From positions 372,001-436,000 of the forward strand of contig CAWHVW010000005.1 of the NCBI GenBank assembly GCA_963832965.1: a DNA stretch of 64,000 nucleotides, read 5' to 3'. The DNA comes from CAWACP01 sp963832965. Its GTDB lineage: Bacteria > Acidobacteriota > Terriglobia > Bryobacterales > Bryobacteraceae. The notes beneath the pieces were generated by a model. It was not told the DNA's origin and searched no databases. It saw only the letters and a program-made list of their open reading frames with translations. The position numbers and the translations under genes were made by a program. Below, in pieces: positions 37,616 through 46,513 of the stretch (position 1 is the first letter of the stretch; each line of letters starts with the position of its first letter).

Positions 37616-39400
37616 GTGCGCGTCTTATTCACAATTGCCCTGGCGGCTTCGACTCTTGCTGTTGCACAGCCGGATCAAGCCGCCAGGTTTGAATCGCTCC
37701 TCGCCGAAGCGCATGAGGCCCAGGCCAGGAGCGACTTTAGCAGCGCCGCGGCCAGTTATCGCCAGGCCGTGGCGATCCGTCCGGATATCCCCGAGCTCTG
37801 GAGCAATTTCGGACTGATGCAACACCAGTCCGGCGAATACTCCCAGGCGGCGGAAGCATTCCGCCGGGCTCTCCGGTTGAACCGCTCCCTGTTCGTTCCC
37901 AATCTGTTTCTTGGCCTCGACCTTTTGCAATTGCAGCGAGCGAGCGAGGCCGTTCCGTATCTCCAGGCGGCGGAGAAATTGAAACCGAGCGATCCGCAGC
38001 CGGCACTGGCTTTGGGCCATGCGTTCCACACGCTGTCGGATGTCGAGAAATCGGTGGGATCGTATCGGCGGGCAGTCGCGCTGGCGCCGCTGAGTGGAGA
38101 GGCGTGGTACGGCCTGGGGCTCGCGCATTTTGCTTTGGCGGAAGCGGCCGGAGCGAAGCTGACAGCTAGCTTTCGCGCGTCGGCGTATGTTGCCGAGTTA
38201 TCGGCCAGCGCGCGCGCGGAGGAGGGTAGTCTGACCGAAGCGATCCATGCTTACCGCGACCTGCTGGCATTGAAAGACGCTCCGCCCCGCTGTTCCCATA
38301 GCTCCTACGGTTTCGTCCTGATCAGGCATGGCGACGCGGCGGAAGCCGAACAGGAATTCAGAAACGACCTGGCATCCTGTCCCGCGGCGCAGTTGGGGAT
38401 AGCGCGCCTTCTGTTTGAGAGCGGCGAGAGAGAGAAAGGGTTGGCGATGCTCGCCGAGCTCGCGAGTTCGAACCGGGAGGGGTTCGATTCATCATTGCCC
38501 TGGTTCTGGGAAGGCCTCGATGCGCAGGAACTCGAGGCGCGTCTGGCTCAACTCCGGCAGTCCAGCGCCGTGATCGCCGGCGTCGTGGCGGCGCGTTTGA
38601 GCGAGGGCGTCCCTTCCCCTCCCCAGCCCGAACCGAATCACCCCATTCCGGAATTCGGCAACGCCGCGGACCTGCAACGGTTTGCCGGCGACGCTTTCTT
38701 CTCCGGGCACTTCCAGACCGCCGCTCTGGCGGGCGATCGCCTTCGGCAGAAGTATCCGAACGATCCGGCGGGTTGGTATTGGGCACTGCGAGCAAACCAG
38801 AGACTGGGTGTGGCTGCTCTCGCGCGCGCCGGCGAGGTGGAGCCGGCTTCTCCCAGAGTTCATGCGCTGCTTGGCGACGCCTACCAGCGCCGGAGCATGT
38901 TTGACGAAGCCCGGGAGGAGTACTTAAAGCTGCTGGCGGTTTCTCCGGATAGCTTGGCCGGTCTGGCCGGGTTGGCCAATGCCAATTACGCCGACGGCAA
39001 GCTGGCAGAGGCTCGGAGCAGCGCTCAGAAGGCGCTCGCTCGAAGCCCGGCGGATGGCGAAGTCAATCTCCTCATGGCCGAGATTCTGGTAGCGCAACAC
39101 GAATATGCGGACGCCGAACCGTATCTGCAACACAGTCTGCACGTGCGCCCGGACCGGTTGCCTCAGGTTCACGCCCTGCTTGGCCGTGTGTTTGCGAGAA
39201 CCGGCCGTCCGAAAGAGGCGATCCGGGAACTGACGGAAGGCCTCGCCAGCGACGAGGACGGCAGTGTGTACTACCAGCTTGCCCGCCTCTATAGGGAAGC
39301 CGGCGATCTAAAAGCCGCCGCCGCGGCGTTCGATAAGTCGAAACAGATCCGTGCCAGTCACGACGAACTCGCTCAGAAGGCCCTGATGCTCGTCAACTGA
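37616..39400 (+). CDS. Secreted TPR-repeat protein
   Basis: It starts with GTG at the base after the receptor stop, so it should be translationally coupled. The 594-residue product has a signal peptide (VLFTIALAASTLAVA) followed by two blocks of TPR repeats, at about residues 25-190 and 390-590, separated by a less regular middle. TPR arrays bind other proteins; it may form a periplasmic partner of the receptor or enzymes, which is inference from coupling. No catalytic motif is visible. Confidence 0.85.
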   Translation: MRVLFTIALAASTLAVAQPDQAARFESLLAEAHEAQARSDFSSAAASYRQAVAIRPDIPELWSNFGLMQHQSGEYSQAAEAFRRALRLNRSLFVPNLFLGLDLLQLQRASEAVPYLQAAEKLKPSDPQPALALGHAFHTLSDVEKSVGSYRRAVALAPLSGEAWYGLGLAHFALAEAAGAKLTASFRASAYVAELSASARAEEGSLTEAIHAYRDLLALKDAPPRCSHSSYGFVLIRHGDAAEAEQEFRNDLASCPAAQLGIARLLFESGEREKGLAMLAELASSNREGFDSSLPWFWEGLDAQELEARLAQLRQSSAVIAGVVAARLSEGVPSPPQPEPNHPIPEFGNAADLQRFAGDAFFSGHFQTAALAGDRLRQKYPNDPAGWYWALRANQRLGVAALARAGEVEPASPRVHALLGDAYQRRSMFDEAREEYLKLLAVSPDSLAGLAGLANANYADGKLAEARSSAQKALARSPADGEVNLLMAEILVAQHEYADAEPYLQHSLHVRPDRLPQVHALLGRVFARTGRPKEAIRELTEGLASDEDGSVYYQLARLYREAGDLKAAAAAFDKSKQIRASHDELAQKALMLVN

Positions 39401-39422
39401 GACCCTGTCCTCATCCATAACC

Positions 39423-40772
39423 ATGAACACCATCTCGCAGAGCAAGCGCCTGAGCTATGCGGCGACGGACACCGCTGGACAACTTGTGTTTGCGGTGATC
39501 TCGAACTACCTGCTGTACTTCTACACCGACGTTTATGGCATTTCGGTGGGCATCGCCGGAACGATCCTGCTGGTCGCGCGTTGCATCGACGGGGTGGACG
39601 CGCCCGTCTGGGGAATGATTCTGGACCGGACGCGCAGCAGGTGGGGAAAGTATCGCCCGTGGTTTCTCTGGTTGGCGGTGCCATACGCGCTCTTCGGTGT
39701 ATTGACGTTCCTGACGCCGGATCTCAGCAACCGGGGGAAGGTCCTGTATGCAGCCTTGACGTACATCGTTTGCGGCATCCTCTATACGGGGGTGAATACT
39801 CCCGTAACCGCGATTCTGTCGGTGTTGACTCCGCATCCCGCCCAGAGAGTACTGTTGACGACCTACCGGATGATCGGAGGCAAGGTGGGCGTCCTGCTGG
39901 TGAGCGCGCTGGCGCTTCCGCTTGTCGCGCTTCTGGGGCGCGGAAACGACAAGCGCGGCTTCATGCTGACCATGCCCCTGTTCGCGGCGGGGGCAGCGCT
40001 GCTGTTCGTGATGGCCTTTCGTAACCTTAGGGAAGTGGTCGCGTCGCCGACGGAACCGGCGCGCGCGCTCGGTACATTCGGCGCTCTCCGGGGCAACTGG
40101 CCGTGGATCATCATAGCGTCGAGCAGTCTCCTGTTCTGGATCGCATACACCTCGCGCGTCTCAACGCTGGTGTATTACTTCACCTACAAACTTGGCCGGA
40201 AGGATCTGGTTCCGCTGATGAACGGCCTCGATTTCGTTTCGGTGATCGGGATCGTTTTGCTGCCCTGGCTATGCCGCTTCACCTCGAAGCGCAACCTGTG
40301 GTTGTGGGGACTGGTGGGCTCCGTTGCCGGCCAGTTCCTGATCTATTTCGCGGCTCCGTCGGTGCCAGCCGTGCTCGCGGCCTGGATTCTCGGTGTGATC
40401 GCCATCGCAGTCGCCATGACCCTGCCGTTCTCGCTGCTGTCGGACAGCGTCGACTACGGCGAGTGGAAGACCGGCATCAGCGCCGCCGGTCTGCTCACCG
40501 CCGTAGGCGCCTCCTTCTGCCTGAAGGCCGGCACTGGTCTGGGGGGGGCTCTGCCGGCGTGGACGATGGCCGCCTACGGCTACATTCCGAACGCGCGCCA
40601 GACCGCGTCGTCGCTGGCGGGCATATCGATCGGGTTCATCTGGCTGCCCGCGGCTTTCTTCGCGCTGGCCCTTTTGCCAGTCTTCTTTTACGCAAAATAC
40701 GAGGCAATGGAGCCGCGCATCCACAAGGAATTGGATGAGCGTCGCGCCATGGTCGCCATCGAGAAGGCTTGA
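39423..40772 (+). CDS. GPH-family sugar:cation symporter
   Basis: This 449-residue protein has twelve hydrophobic helices and the glycoside-pentoside-hexuronide signature DAPVWGMILDRTRSRWGKYR near residues 59-78. Members such as MelB and XynB/YicJ import small glycosides with Na+ or H+. It is followed after one base by a leaderless GH31 gene, as in E. coli yicJ-yicI, whose enzyme is an alpha-xylosidase. A likely substrate is therefore an alpha-xyloside such as isoprimeverose, which is inference. Confidence 0.88.
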   Translation: MNTISQSKRLSYAATDTAGQLVFAVISNYLLYFYTDVYGISVGIAGTILLVARCIDGVDAPVWGMILDRTRSRWGKYRPWFLWLAVPYALFGVLTFLTPDLSNRGKVLYAALTYIVCGILYTGVNTPVTAILSVLTPHPAQRVLLTTYRMIGGKVGVLLVSALALPLVALLGRGNDKRGFMLTMPLFAAGAALLFVMAFRNLREVVASPTEPARALGTFGALRGNWPWIIIASSSLLFWIAYTSRVSTLVYYFTYKLGRKDLVPLMNGLDFVSVIGIVLLPWLCRFTSKRNLWLWGLVGSVAGQFLIYFAAPSVPAVLAAWILGVIAIAVAMTLPFSLLSDSVDYGEWKTGISAAGLLTAVGASFCLKAGTGLGGALPAWTMAAYGYIPNARQTASSLAGISIGFIWLPAAFFALALLPVFFYAKYEAMEPRIHKELDERRAMVAIEKA

Positions 40773-40773
40773 A

Positions 40774-43251
40774 ATGTATCGGATCGAAAGCAATAGTGAA
40801 TCTCTTGTCCTGACGTCGGATACATCGCGCCTGCGCATTGGTTTTGTCACGGAGTCGATCGCCCGGGTGACGATGACCGGGAAGCAGCCGTTCCAGGAAC
40901 GCGCCAGCCTCTCGGTTGTGGCGAACGCGTGGTATCTGGATTATCGCGTGGAAGAGAATGCGGGCGCATTGGGCATCGCCACCGGGTCGCTTGCCATAAC
41001 CGTGAATCGAGAGACGGGAGCGATCCGCTATTTCGACGGCAAGCGCCGCCTGCTGGTGCGCGAACCCGACCGCGGAGGCAAATGGCTGACGCCGGTGGAG
41101 GTATACAGGAACCGCTTCAGCAACAGCGAAGCGGCCGCAACCGCGGACGGCATCGACGGAGTCCGCGTTTCGGCCGTGGAGTCCGAGCGGGTCTTTGATC
41201 GGCATGCTTTCCAGGCGAAGCTGGAATTCGAGTTCGCGGAGGATGAAGCGCTGTTCGGCCTGGGATCCCATGAAGAAGGCTATGGCAACCTGCGCGGCAA
41301 GTCGCGAGAACTATACCAGCACAACCTGAAAGCGGTGGTTCCGTATTTCGTGTCCACCCTGGGATACGCAATGCTGGTCGATTGCTACTCTCTCATGACC
41401 TTTCATGACGACGCCCTCGGGTCCTACATCTGGGCCGATGTGGTCGACGAACTCGACTACTATTTCATCCAGGGCGAGCGGTTTGACGATCTCACACGGG
41501 GCTTTCACGAACTCACCGGCCGGGTTCCGATGCCGCCGAAATGGTTCTTTGGCTACGCTCAGTGCAAAGAGCGTTACGTCAACGCCAAAGAGCTTGTGGA
41601 CACCGTGTTCGAGTATCGCCGACGCGGCATCCCGCTCGATCTGATTGTTCTGGACTGGAAATCCTGGCCCGACGGAGGCGGCTGGGGGCAGAAATCCCTG
41701 GACCCAGTGCGGTTTCCGGCTCCCCAAAACCTGATCGCTGAACTGCACGCCATGGGCGCGAAGCTGATGGTGTCGATATGGCCCAGCATGACCGCCGAGG
41801 GTCCGGACCGCCGGGAAATGCTGGAAAACGGATTGATGCTGGGTAACCAGTCCACCTACGACGCTTTTCAGGACGAAGCGCGGCGGCGTTACTGGGAGCA
41901 GGCCAATCGCGGTTTGTTTTCCAACGGAATCGATGCGTGGTGGTGCGACTGTAGTGAGCCCTTCGAATCGGACTGGCATGGCGCACTGAAGCCGGAGCCG
42001 CATGAACGGCTGCCGCTCAACACCGCGGAAGCGAAGCGGTATCTGGATCCAGGGTACATCAGTGCGTACTCTTTGCTGCACGCGAGGGGAGTTTATGAGG
42101 GCCAGCGCGGGGTCAGCCAGGACAAACGCGTGGTCAATCTGACCCGGTCGTCTTACGCGGGCCAGCACCGCTATGGGACCACCACCTGGTCCGGTGATAT
42201 TTGCGCAACCTGGGAGGCACTGCGGCGCTCGATTCCCGAGGGTTTGAATTTCTGCGCCGCCGGGGAACCTTACTGGACGGTGGATATTGGCGGCTTCTTT
42301 ATTAAGAACGATCCTGCACACTGGTTCTGGCGCGGCGATTACGACGGCGGATGCCGCGGGTTGACCGATGCGTCCGCGCGGGTGCCCGATCCCAATGACA
42401 CCGGATGCACGGATCTCGGGTACTGGGAACTCTATACGCGATGGCTGCAATACGCGGCCTTCTTACCGATGTTCCGCTCGCACGGAACGGACGCGCCGAG
42501 GGAAGTGTGGCGCTTCGGCGAGCCTGGCACCGCTTTCTACGATGCAATCGTCCGGTACATCCAGCTCCGCTATCGCTTGATGCCCTACATCTACTCTGTC
42601 GCGGCCCAGGTGAGCCTCAATAGCTGGACCATGATGCGGGCGGTTGCATTGGATTTCCCGGGCGATCGCGCCACGCACGATCTGACCGATCAGTATCTGT
42701 TTGGGCCCGGACTGATGGTCTGTCCCGTGACGAGGCCCATGTACTACGATCGGTATTCCGAGCCGATTACCGGCGTTGCCAGGAGCCGGCCGGTGTACCT
42801 GCCGTCGGGCGCCGGATGGTACGACTTCATGACTGATGCCTGGCTTAACGGTGGAGAAGCCGTCGACGCGCCTGCTCCCCTGGAAGTGATTCCGGTCTTC
42901 GTGCGCGCCGGCGCAATTGTTCCGATGTCGCCAGCGATGCAGTACGCGGATGAAATTCAGGGCGCTCCTTACGAAATCCGCGTGTATCGTGGCACCGACG
43001 GCGTTTTCCCCCTTTATGAGGATGAGGGAGATAACTATAACTACGAACGGGGCCGCTTTTCTCTGGTGATGCTGCGGTGGAGCGAAGATTCCGGCGAACT
43101 GGTCATTGCCGCGCGCGAGGGTGATTTCGACGGGCTTGTAAAATCGCGGGAGTTTCGCATCGTGTTCATTTCCGCCTTCGGCCGGCGGGAGATCACCATG
43201 GTGTACAGCGGAGCGGAAATCCGCGTGCGCCCTGGGAGCAGAAACTTGTGA
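40774..43251 (+). CDS. Cytoplasmic GH31 alpha-xylosidase-like enzyme
   Basis: The ATG at 40774 follows the symporter stop by one base; the frame from 40735 overlaps the symporter gene. The 825-residue protein has no signal peptide, so it should act in the cytoplasm. The GH31 barrel has the nucleophile Asp392 in AWWCDCSEPF and the acid/base Asp in TTTWSGDICATW. C-terminal beta domains carry the typical LPSGAGWYDF and VFVRAGAIVPM. The family includes alpha-glucosidases and alpha-xylosidases; pairing with a GPH symporter favours the YicI-like alpha-xylosidase. Confidence 0.88.
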   Translation: MYRIESNSESLVLTSDTSRLRIGFVTESIARVTMTGKQPFQERASLSVVANAWYLDYRVEENAGALGIATGSLAITVNRETGAIRYFDGKRRLLVREPDRGGKWLTPVEVYRNRFSNSEAAATADGIDGVRVSAVESERVFDRHAFQAKLEFEFAEDEALFGLGSHEEGYGNLRGKSRELYQHNLKAVVPYFVSTLGYAMLVDCYSLMTFHDDALGSYIWADVVDELDYYFIQGERFDDLTRGFHELTGRVPMPPKWFFGYAQCKERYVNAKELVDTVFEYRRRGIPLDLIVLDWKSWPDGGGWGQKSLDPVRFPAPQNLIAELHAMGAKLMVSIWPSMTAEGPDRREMLENGLMLGNQSTYDAFQDEARRRYWEQANRGLFSNGIDAWWCDCSEPFESDWHGALKPEPHERLPLNTAEAKRYLDPGYISAYSLLHARGVYEGQRGVSQDKRVVNLTRSSYAGQHRYGTTTWSGDICATWEALRRSIPEGLNFCAAGEPYWTVDIGGFFIKNDPAHWFWRGDYDGGCRGLTDASARVPDPNDTGCTDLGYWELYTRWLQYAAFLPMFRSHGTDAPREVWRFGEPGTAFYDAIVRYIQLRYRLMPYIYSVAAQVSLNSWTMMRAVALDFPGDRATHDLTDQYLFGPGLMVCPVTRPMYYDRYSEPITGVARSRPVYLPSGAGWYDFMTDAWLNGGEAVDAPAPLEVIPVFVRAGAIVPMSPAMQYADEIQGAPYEIRVYRGTDGVFPLYEDEGDNYNYERGRFSLVMLRWSEDSGELVIAAREGDFDGLVKSREFRIVFISAFGRREITMVYSGAEIRVRPGSRNL

Positions 43252-45227
43252 ACATCATGAGACAGCATTTCAATTTAACCTTTTTGTCAGTTCTTGCCGC
43301 GAGTTGCGTCGTCCATGCAGCCGATACCGGTGCGGTCGAATTCCAAGTGAAAGCAGGAGGGGTGGAACCATTCACTTCCTCCGATCCAGCGGTCAAGCCG
43401 CAACTTGGCAAGCCAGGCAAGCCGAAGTGGGCCACGGGAGGCATCGAACCGCGATACTGGCTCTCGGGAGGCGGAAGCTCCGAGCGGCCTTTCGCGACAC
43501 TTTACCAGGCCCAATTGGCCGTCCGCGAGCTGTTGCGCACGAAAGGAATGCCGGCGGGCGGGATCCGAGTGATTGTGCACGGGGGGTTGTATCGATTAAG
43601 CGAGACTGTTGAGTTCATTCCGCAGGATTCCGGAGTGCCGGGGAACCCGGTGGTCTACTCAGCCGCGCCAGGCGAGAAGCCGGTTTTCAGCGGTGGCGTA
43701 CCGGTCACGGGTTGGACGAAACTGGAAACGGCGCCGCCAGGCCTGCCTTCGGTCGGCGTTGGGCATGTATGGGTAGCCAGGGCTCCCGAGATCGGTGCGG
43801 CGACGCTCGACTTCCGGCAGTTGTACGTAAACGGCAGGAAGGCGGTACGCGCACGTGCTCCCAACGGGGAAAATCTTCACCACCTGATCGAGTGGGACGC
43901 CTCCAACCGGCAGGCAGTTGTCGATGCCAGCGACGTCGGTGACTGGCTAAATCTCAAGCGCGTCGAGATGTTTCTACAGCAGTCCTGGGTGGTTTCCACC
44001 CTTCGCGTCGAATCGATCGCTATCGAAGGGACGCGGGCGCGCATCACGTTCCAGCAGCCGGAGCGGGACATTGTGTTTTCCCACCCCTATCCCTGGCCTC
44101 GCAACACCGACCCGTTCTATTTCGTGAACGCCCTGGAACTCCTCGACGAGCCCGGCGAATGGTATCTGGATTACAAAGCAGGACTCGTCTATTACTGGCC
44201 GCGCGCCTACGAGGATATGACCACGGCGGACGTCGAGGCGCCGCGCCTGGAAACGTTGGTGCGATTCCGGGGTTCGATGGATCGCCCGGTGCACGATATC
44301 GAATTCAAAGGATTGTCGTTCGAGGATTCCACGTGGATGCGGCCGACGCAAGAGGGGAACGTGCCGCTCCAGTTAGGGCAGTACTTCGAGCAGCCGGCAT
44401 ATCGGATTGAGGGCGGTGTCCCGGAGTTTGCCGGCCTGGACAACCTGGGCTGGACCAGCAGGACTCCGGCGGCTGTTTACCTTAGCGGAGCGAGCGGAAT
44501 CGTTTTTGAGCGCTGCCGGTTCCGCAACACGGCGTCGGCCGCCCTCGACTTTCATTACGCCACCCGCAACAACCAGGTTATCGGCTGTGTATTTCACGGA
44601 ATCGGCGGCAATGGAGTGCAGATCGGCAGGTTCTCCGAGCAGGGGCTGGAGGCCCATCTGCCTTACCTGGTTTCCGACGAGCGCGAGCTTTCTGTGAACG
44701 ACCGTGTCGCGAACAGCTATTTTCGCGACTGCGGCAACGAGGACTGGGGCTCCGCGGCCATCGCGGCGGGGTTTCCTCGCGGCCTGACCATCGAGCACAA
44801 CGAAATCGTCGATATGCCGTACTCGGGAATAAGCGTGGGCTGGGGCTGGACGACGCTGGAGAACGCCATGCGCGACAACAGGATTCTGTACAACAGAATC
44901 CACGACTACATGACGCGCATGGGCGATGGCGGGGGTATCTACACACTCTCCAATCAGACGCCGTCGGAAATCCGGGGCAACTACGTTTATGATCTGCGCC
45001 GCTCGGCGGACGGCGACCCGAGCGTCATGATTTACCTCGATGAGGGCTCCTCGGGATTCCTTGTGAAAGACAATCTGACGGAAACCGATAAGTTCTTTCG
45101 TAATCGGAATGGCGAAGGGAACCACTGGGAGAACACCGGCCCGAACGGTCCTGCGGAGCTGAAGGGTGCACCGGGCAGCGCCGGCGCGGCTGGTCTGGAG
45201 TCTGCGTTTTGTGACCTGATTGAGTAG
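43248..45227 (+). CDS. Secreted right-handed beta-helix protein, GH141-like
   Basis: It starts with GTG overlapping the GH31 stop (an ATG at 43257 is an alternative) and has a signal peptide. The 659 residues show an N-terminal segment with PVFSGGVPVTGW and FRQLYVNGRKAVRAR, then EWYLDYKAGLVYYWPR, followed by a parallel beta-helix (GIVFERCRFRNTASAALDF and similar turns, about residues 390-610). This order is seen in GH141 enzymes such as the Bacteroides alpha-L-fucosidase acting on pectin. I could not confirm catalytic residues. A fucosidase or other pectin/hemicellulose side-chain activity would suit the locus. Confidence 0.65.
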   Translation: MNIMRQHFNLTFLSVLAASCVVHAADTGAVEFQVKAGGVEPFTSSDPAVKPQLGKPGKPKWATGGIEPRYWLSGGGSSERPFATLYQAQLAVRELLRTKGMPAGGIRVIVHGGLYRLSETVEFIPQDSGVPGNPVVYSAAPGEKPVFSGGVPVTGWTKLETAPPGLPSVGVGHVWVARAPEIGAATLDFRQLYVNGRKAVRARAPNGENLHHLIEWDASNRQAVVDASDVGDWLNLKRVEMFLQQSWVVSTLRVESIAIEGTRARITFQQPERDIVFSHPYPWPRNTDPFYFVNALELLDEPGEWYLDYKAGLVYYWPRAYEDMTTADVEAPRLETLVRFRGSMDRPVHDIEFKGLSFEDSTWMRPTQEGNVPLQLGQYFEQPAYRIEGGVPEFAGLDNLGWTSRTPAAVYLSGASGIVFERCRFRNTASAALDFHYATRNNQVIGCVFHGIGGNGVQIGRFSEQGLEAHLPYLVSDERELSVNDRVANSYFRDCGNEDWGSAAIAAGFPRGLTIEHNEIVDMPYSGISVGWGWTTLENAMRDNRILYNRIHDYMTRMGDGGGIYTLSNQTPSEIRGNYVYDLRRSADGDPSVMIYLDEGSSGFLVKDNLTETDKFFRNRNGEGNHWENTGPNGPAELKGAPGSAGAAGLESAFCDLIE

Positions 45228-45239
45228 CCCGCTGCCGGC

Positions 45240-45338
45240 AACGCCCTCGGGCGTTCATGCGAGACTGACGCTTCCGCCCTATCAGGTCGACGCGCTGCCA
45301 TAGCGTTCGGCAGGCTGAGCCGCGTTAGAGCCGGCTCA
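45240..45338. terminator. Two hairpins between convergent operons
   Basis: AACGCCC and GGGCGTT form a stem at 45240-45255. TGAGCCG and CGGCTCA form a 7-bp stem with a 9-nt loop at 45316-45338. Neither has a long T run. They lie between the end of the rightward receptor operon and the end of the leftward esterase/GH51 operon and could terminate both. Confidence 0.45.
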
Positions 45339-45433
45339 ACACCACCAGATAAACGTCGTTCTCGCGAAGCGGCAACTCGCGGACCAGCGCGCCGCCCGGG
45401 TGATCGATGACGCTCTGCTCCAGCGGATCGCCA

Positions 45434-46498
45434 CTATTGTTCCAGATTCCCGCTGAAGAACGGCATGACATGATTCTGGAACCGGTCGGCGACGGCGCTG
45501 GTGTGGGTGCCGTGATAAATCTCGAAGCCGTTCGCGATCCCATACTTGTCCAGAATCTCATGCAGCTTGATGGCGTCAAAGCGTAATCCGTCCTGATCGC
45601 CGACATCCATCGAGATCGCGTGATACTGCTTCAGGTTGTCGATGTATTGATCGATGAACGCCAGTGGCGCGTTCGCGGCGAATTTAGCGACGATGTCCGG
45701 CTGCGGCTGGCCGTCCTTCACCGGCAGGTCGAGATAGAGCGGCGGATTCTTCGGATCGGGCGCCCACGCGGCGGCGGAAGCAAGCGTCGCGCGCGCGAAG
45801 AAGTTCAGGCCGGCCGAATCGGCGGGGGTCTTCACTGCCTCCAGCGCCTTCTCAATCTCCGGATTGGTCGGCCGATTTCCCATGGGCGACAAACAACAGG
45901 GACTCATGATGTACAGGCTGCCGAACACGTCGGAGTGCTTCATGCCGATGCGGGTTGCGCCATATCCGCCCATCGAATGGCCAACCAGTCCGCGGCTGCG
46001 GCGCTCCGGGATGGTGCGGTAATGGGCGTCGATGTACGCCACCAGATCGTGCGAAACGAACCGCTCGAAGTCGCCGGTGGTGACCGAACTCGAATACATG
46101 GACCCGTTGTGTACGGTCTTCGAATCGGGCAGCACTACGATCATTTCCTTCGCCCCCTGCGCGAAGGCTCCTTCGATGGCTTGGGGCACATGGATCTCGT
46201 GGGTCCACTGCTCGGCGCCAATGGAATAGCCGTGCAGCGCATAGACGACGGGGTAACGCCTGTGCTTTGCGGTGGCGTAGGTGGGCGGCAGGAACACGAA
46301 CACGTCGCGATCCACGGCATCGCCTTCCAGGTTGCCTTCGAGTGCGGCGCCATGCACCTTGATGTGCTCCACGGTTACGGGTTTTGCGCCAGCCACTGGT
46401 TGAGGCACTTCGGTTTGCACCTGTGCGCCGAGCTGGGTGCTGAGGGCGGCAGCCAGCATCAGGCTGAGCAGGCAGGACGAGTTCATCATGTTCATCAC
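45434..46498 (-). CDS. Secreted CE1-like esterase
   Basis: This 354-residue alpha/beta-hydrolase has a signal peptide. The nucleophile Ser lies in GHSMGGYG near residue 174, with a probable acid Asp in DVGDQDG and a His in YHGTHTS near the end. The fold matches the esterase-D/CE1 group, which remove acetyl or feruloyl groups from plant polysaccharides. It is the third gene of the leftward operon behind two GH51 genes, so it may remove ester groups that block the arabinofuranosidases. Confidence 0.8.
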   Translation of the reverse strand: MMNMMNSSCLLSLMLAAALSTQLGAQVQTEVPQPVAGAKPVTVEHIKVHGAALEGNLEGDAVDRDVFVFLPPTYATAKHRRYPVVYALHGYSIGAEQWTHEIHVPQAIEGAFAQGAKEMIVVLPDSKTVHNGSMYSSSVTTGDFERFVSHDLVAYIDAHYRTIPERRSRGLVGHSMGGYGATRIGMKHSDVFGSLYIMSPCCLSPMGNRPTNPEIEKALEAVKTPADSAGLNFFARATLASAAAWAPDPKNPPLYLDLPVKDGQPQPDIVAKFAANAPLAFIDQYIDNLKQYHAISMDVGDQDGLRFDAIKLHEILDKYGIANGFEIYHGTHTSAVADRFQNHVMPFFSGNLEQ

Positions 46499-46513
46499 AT
46501 TCCTCTTTTCGGG

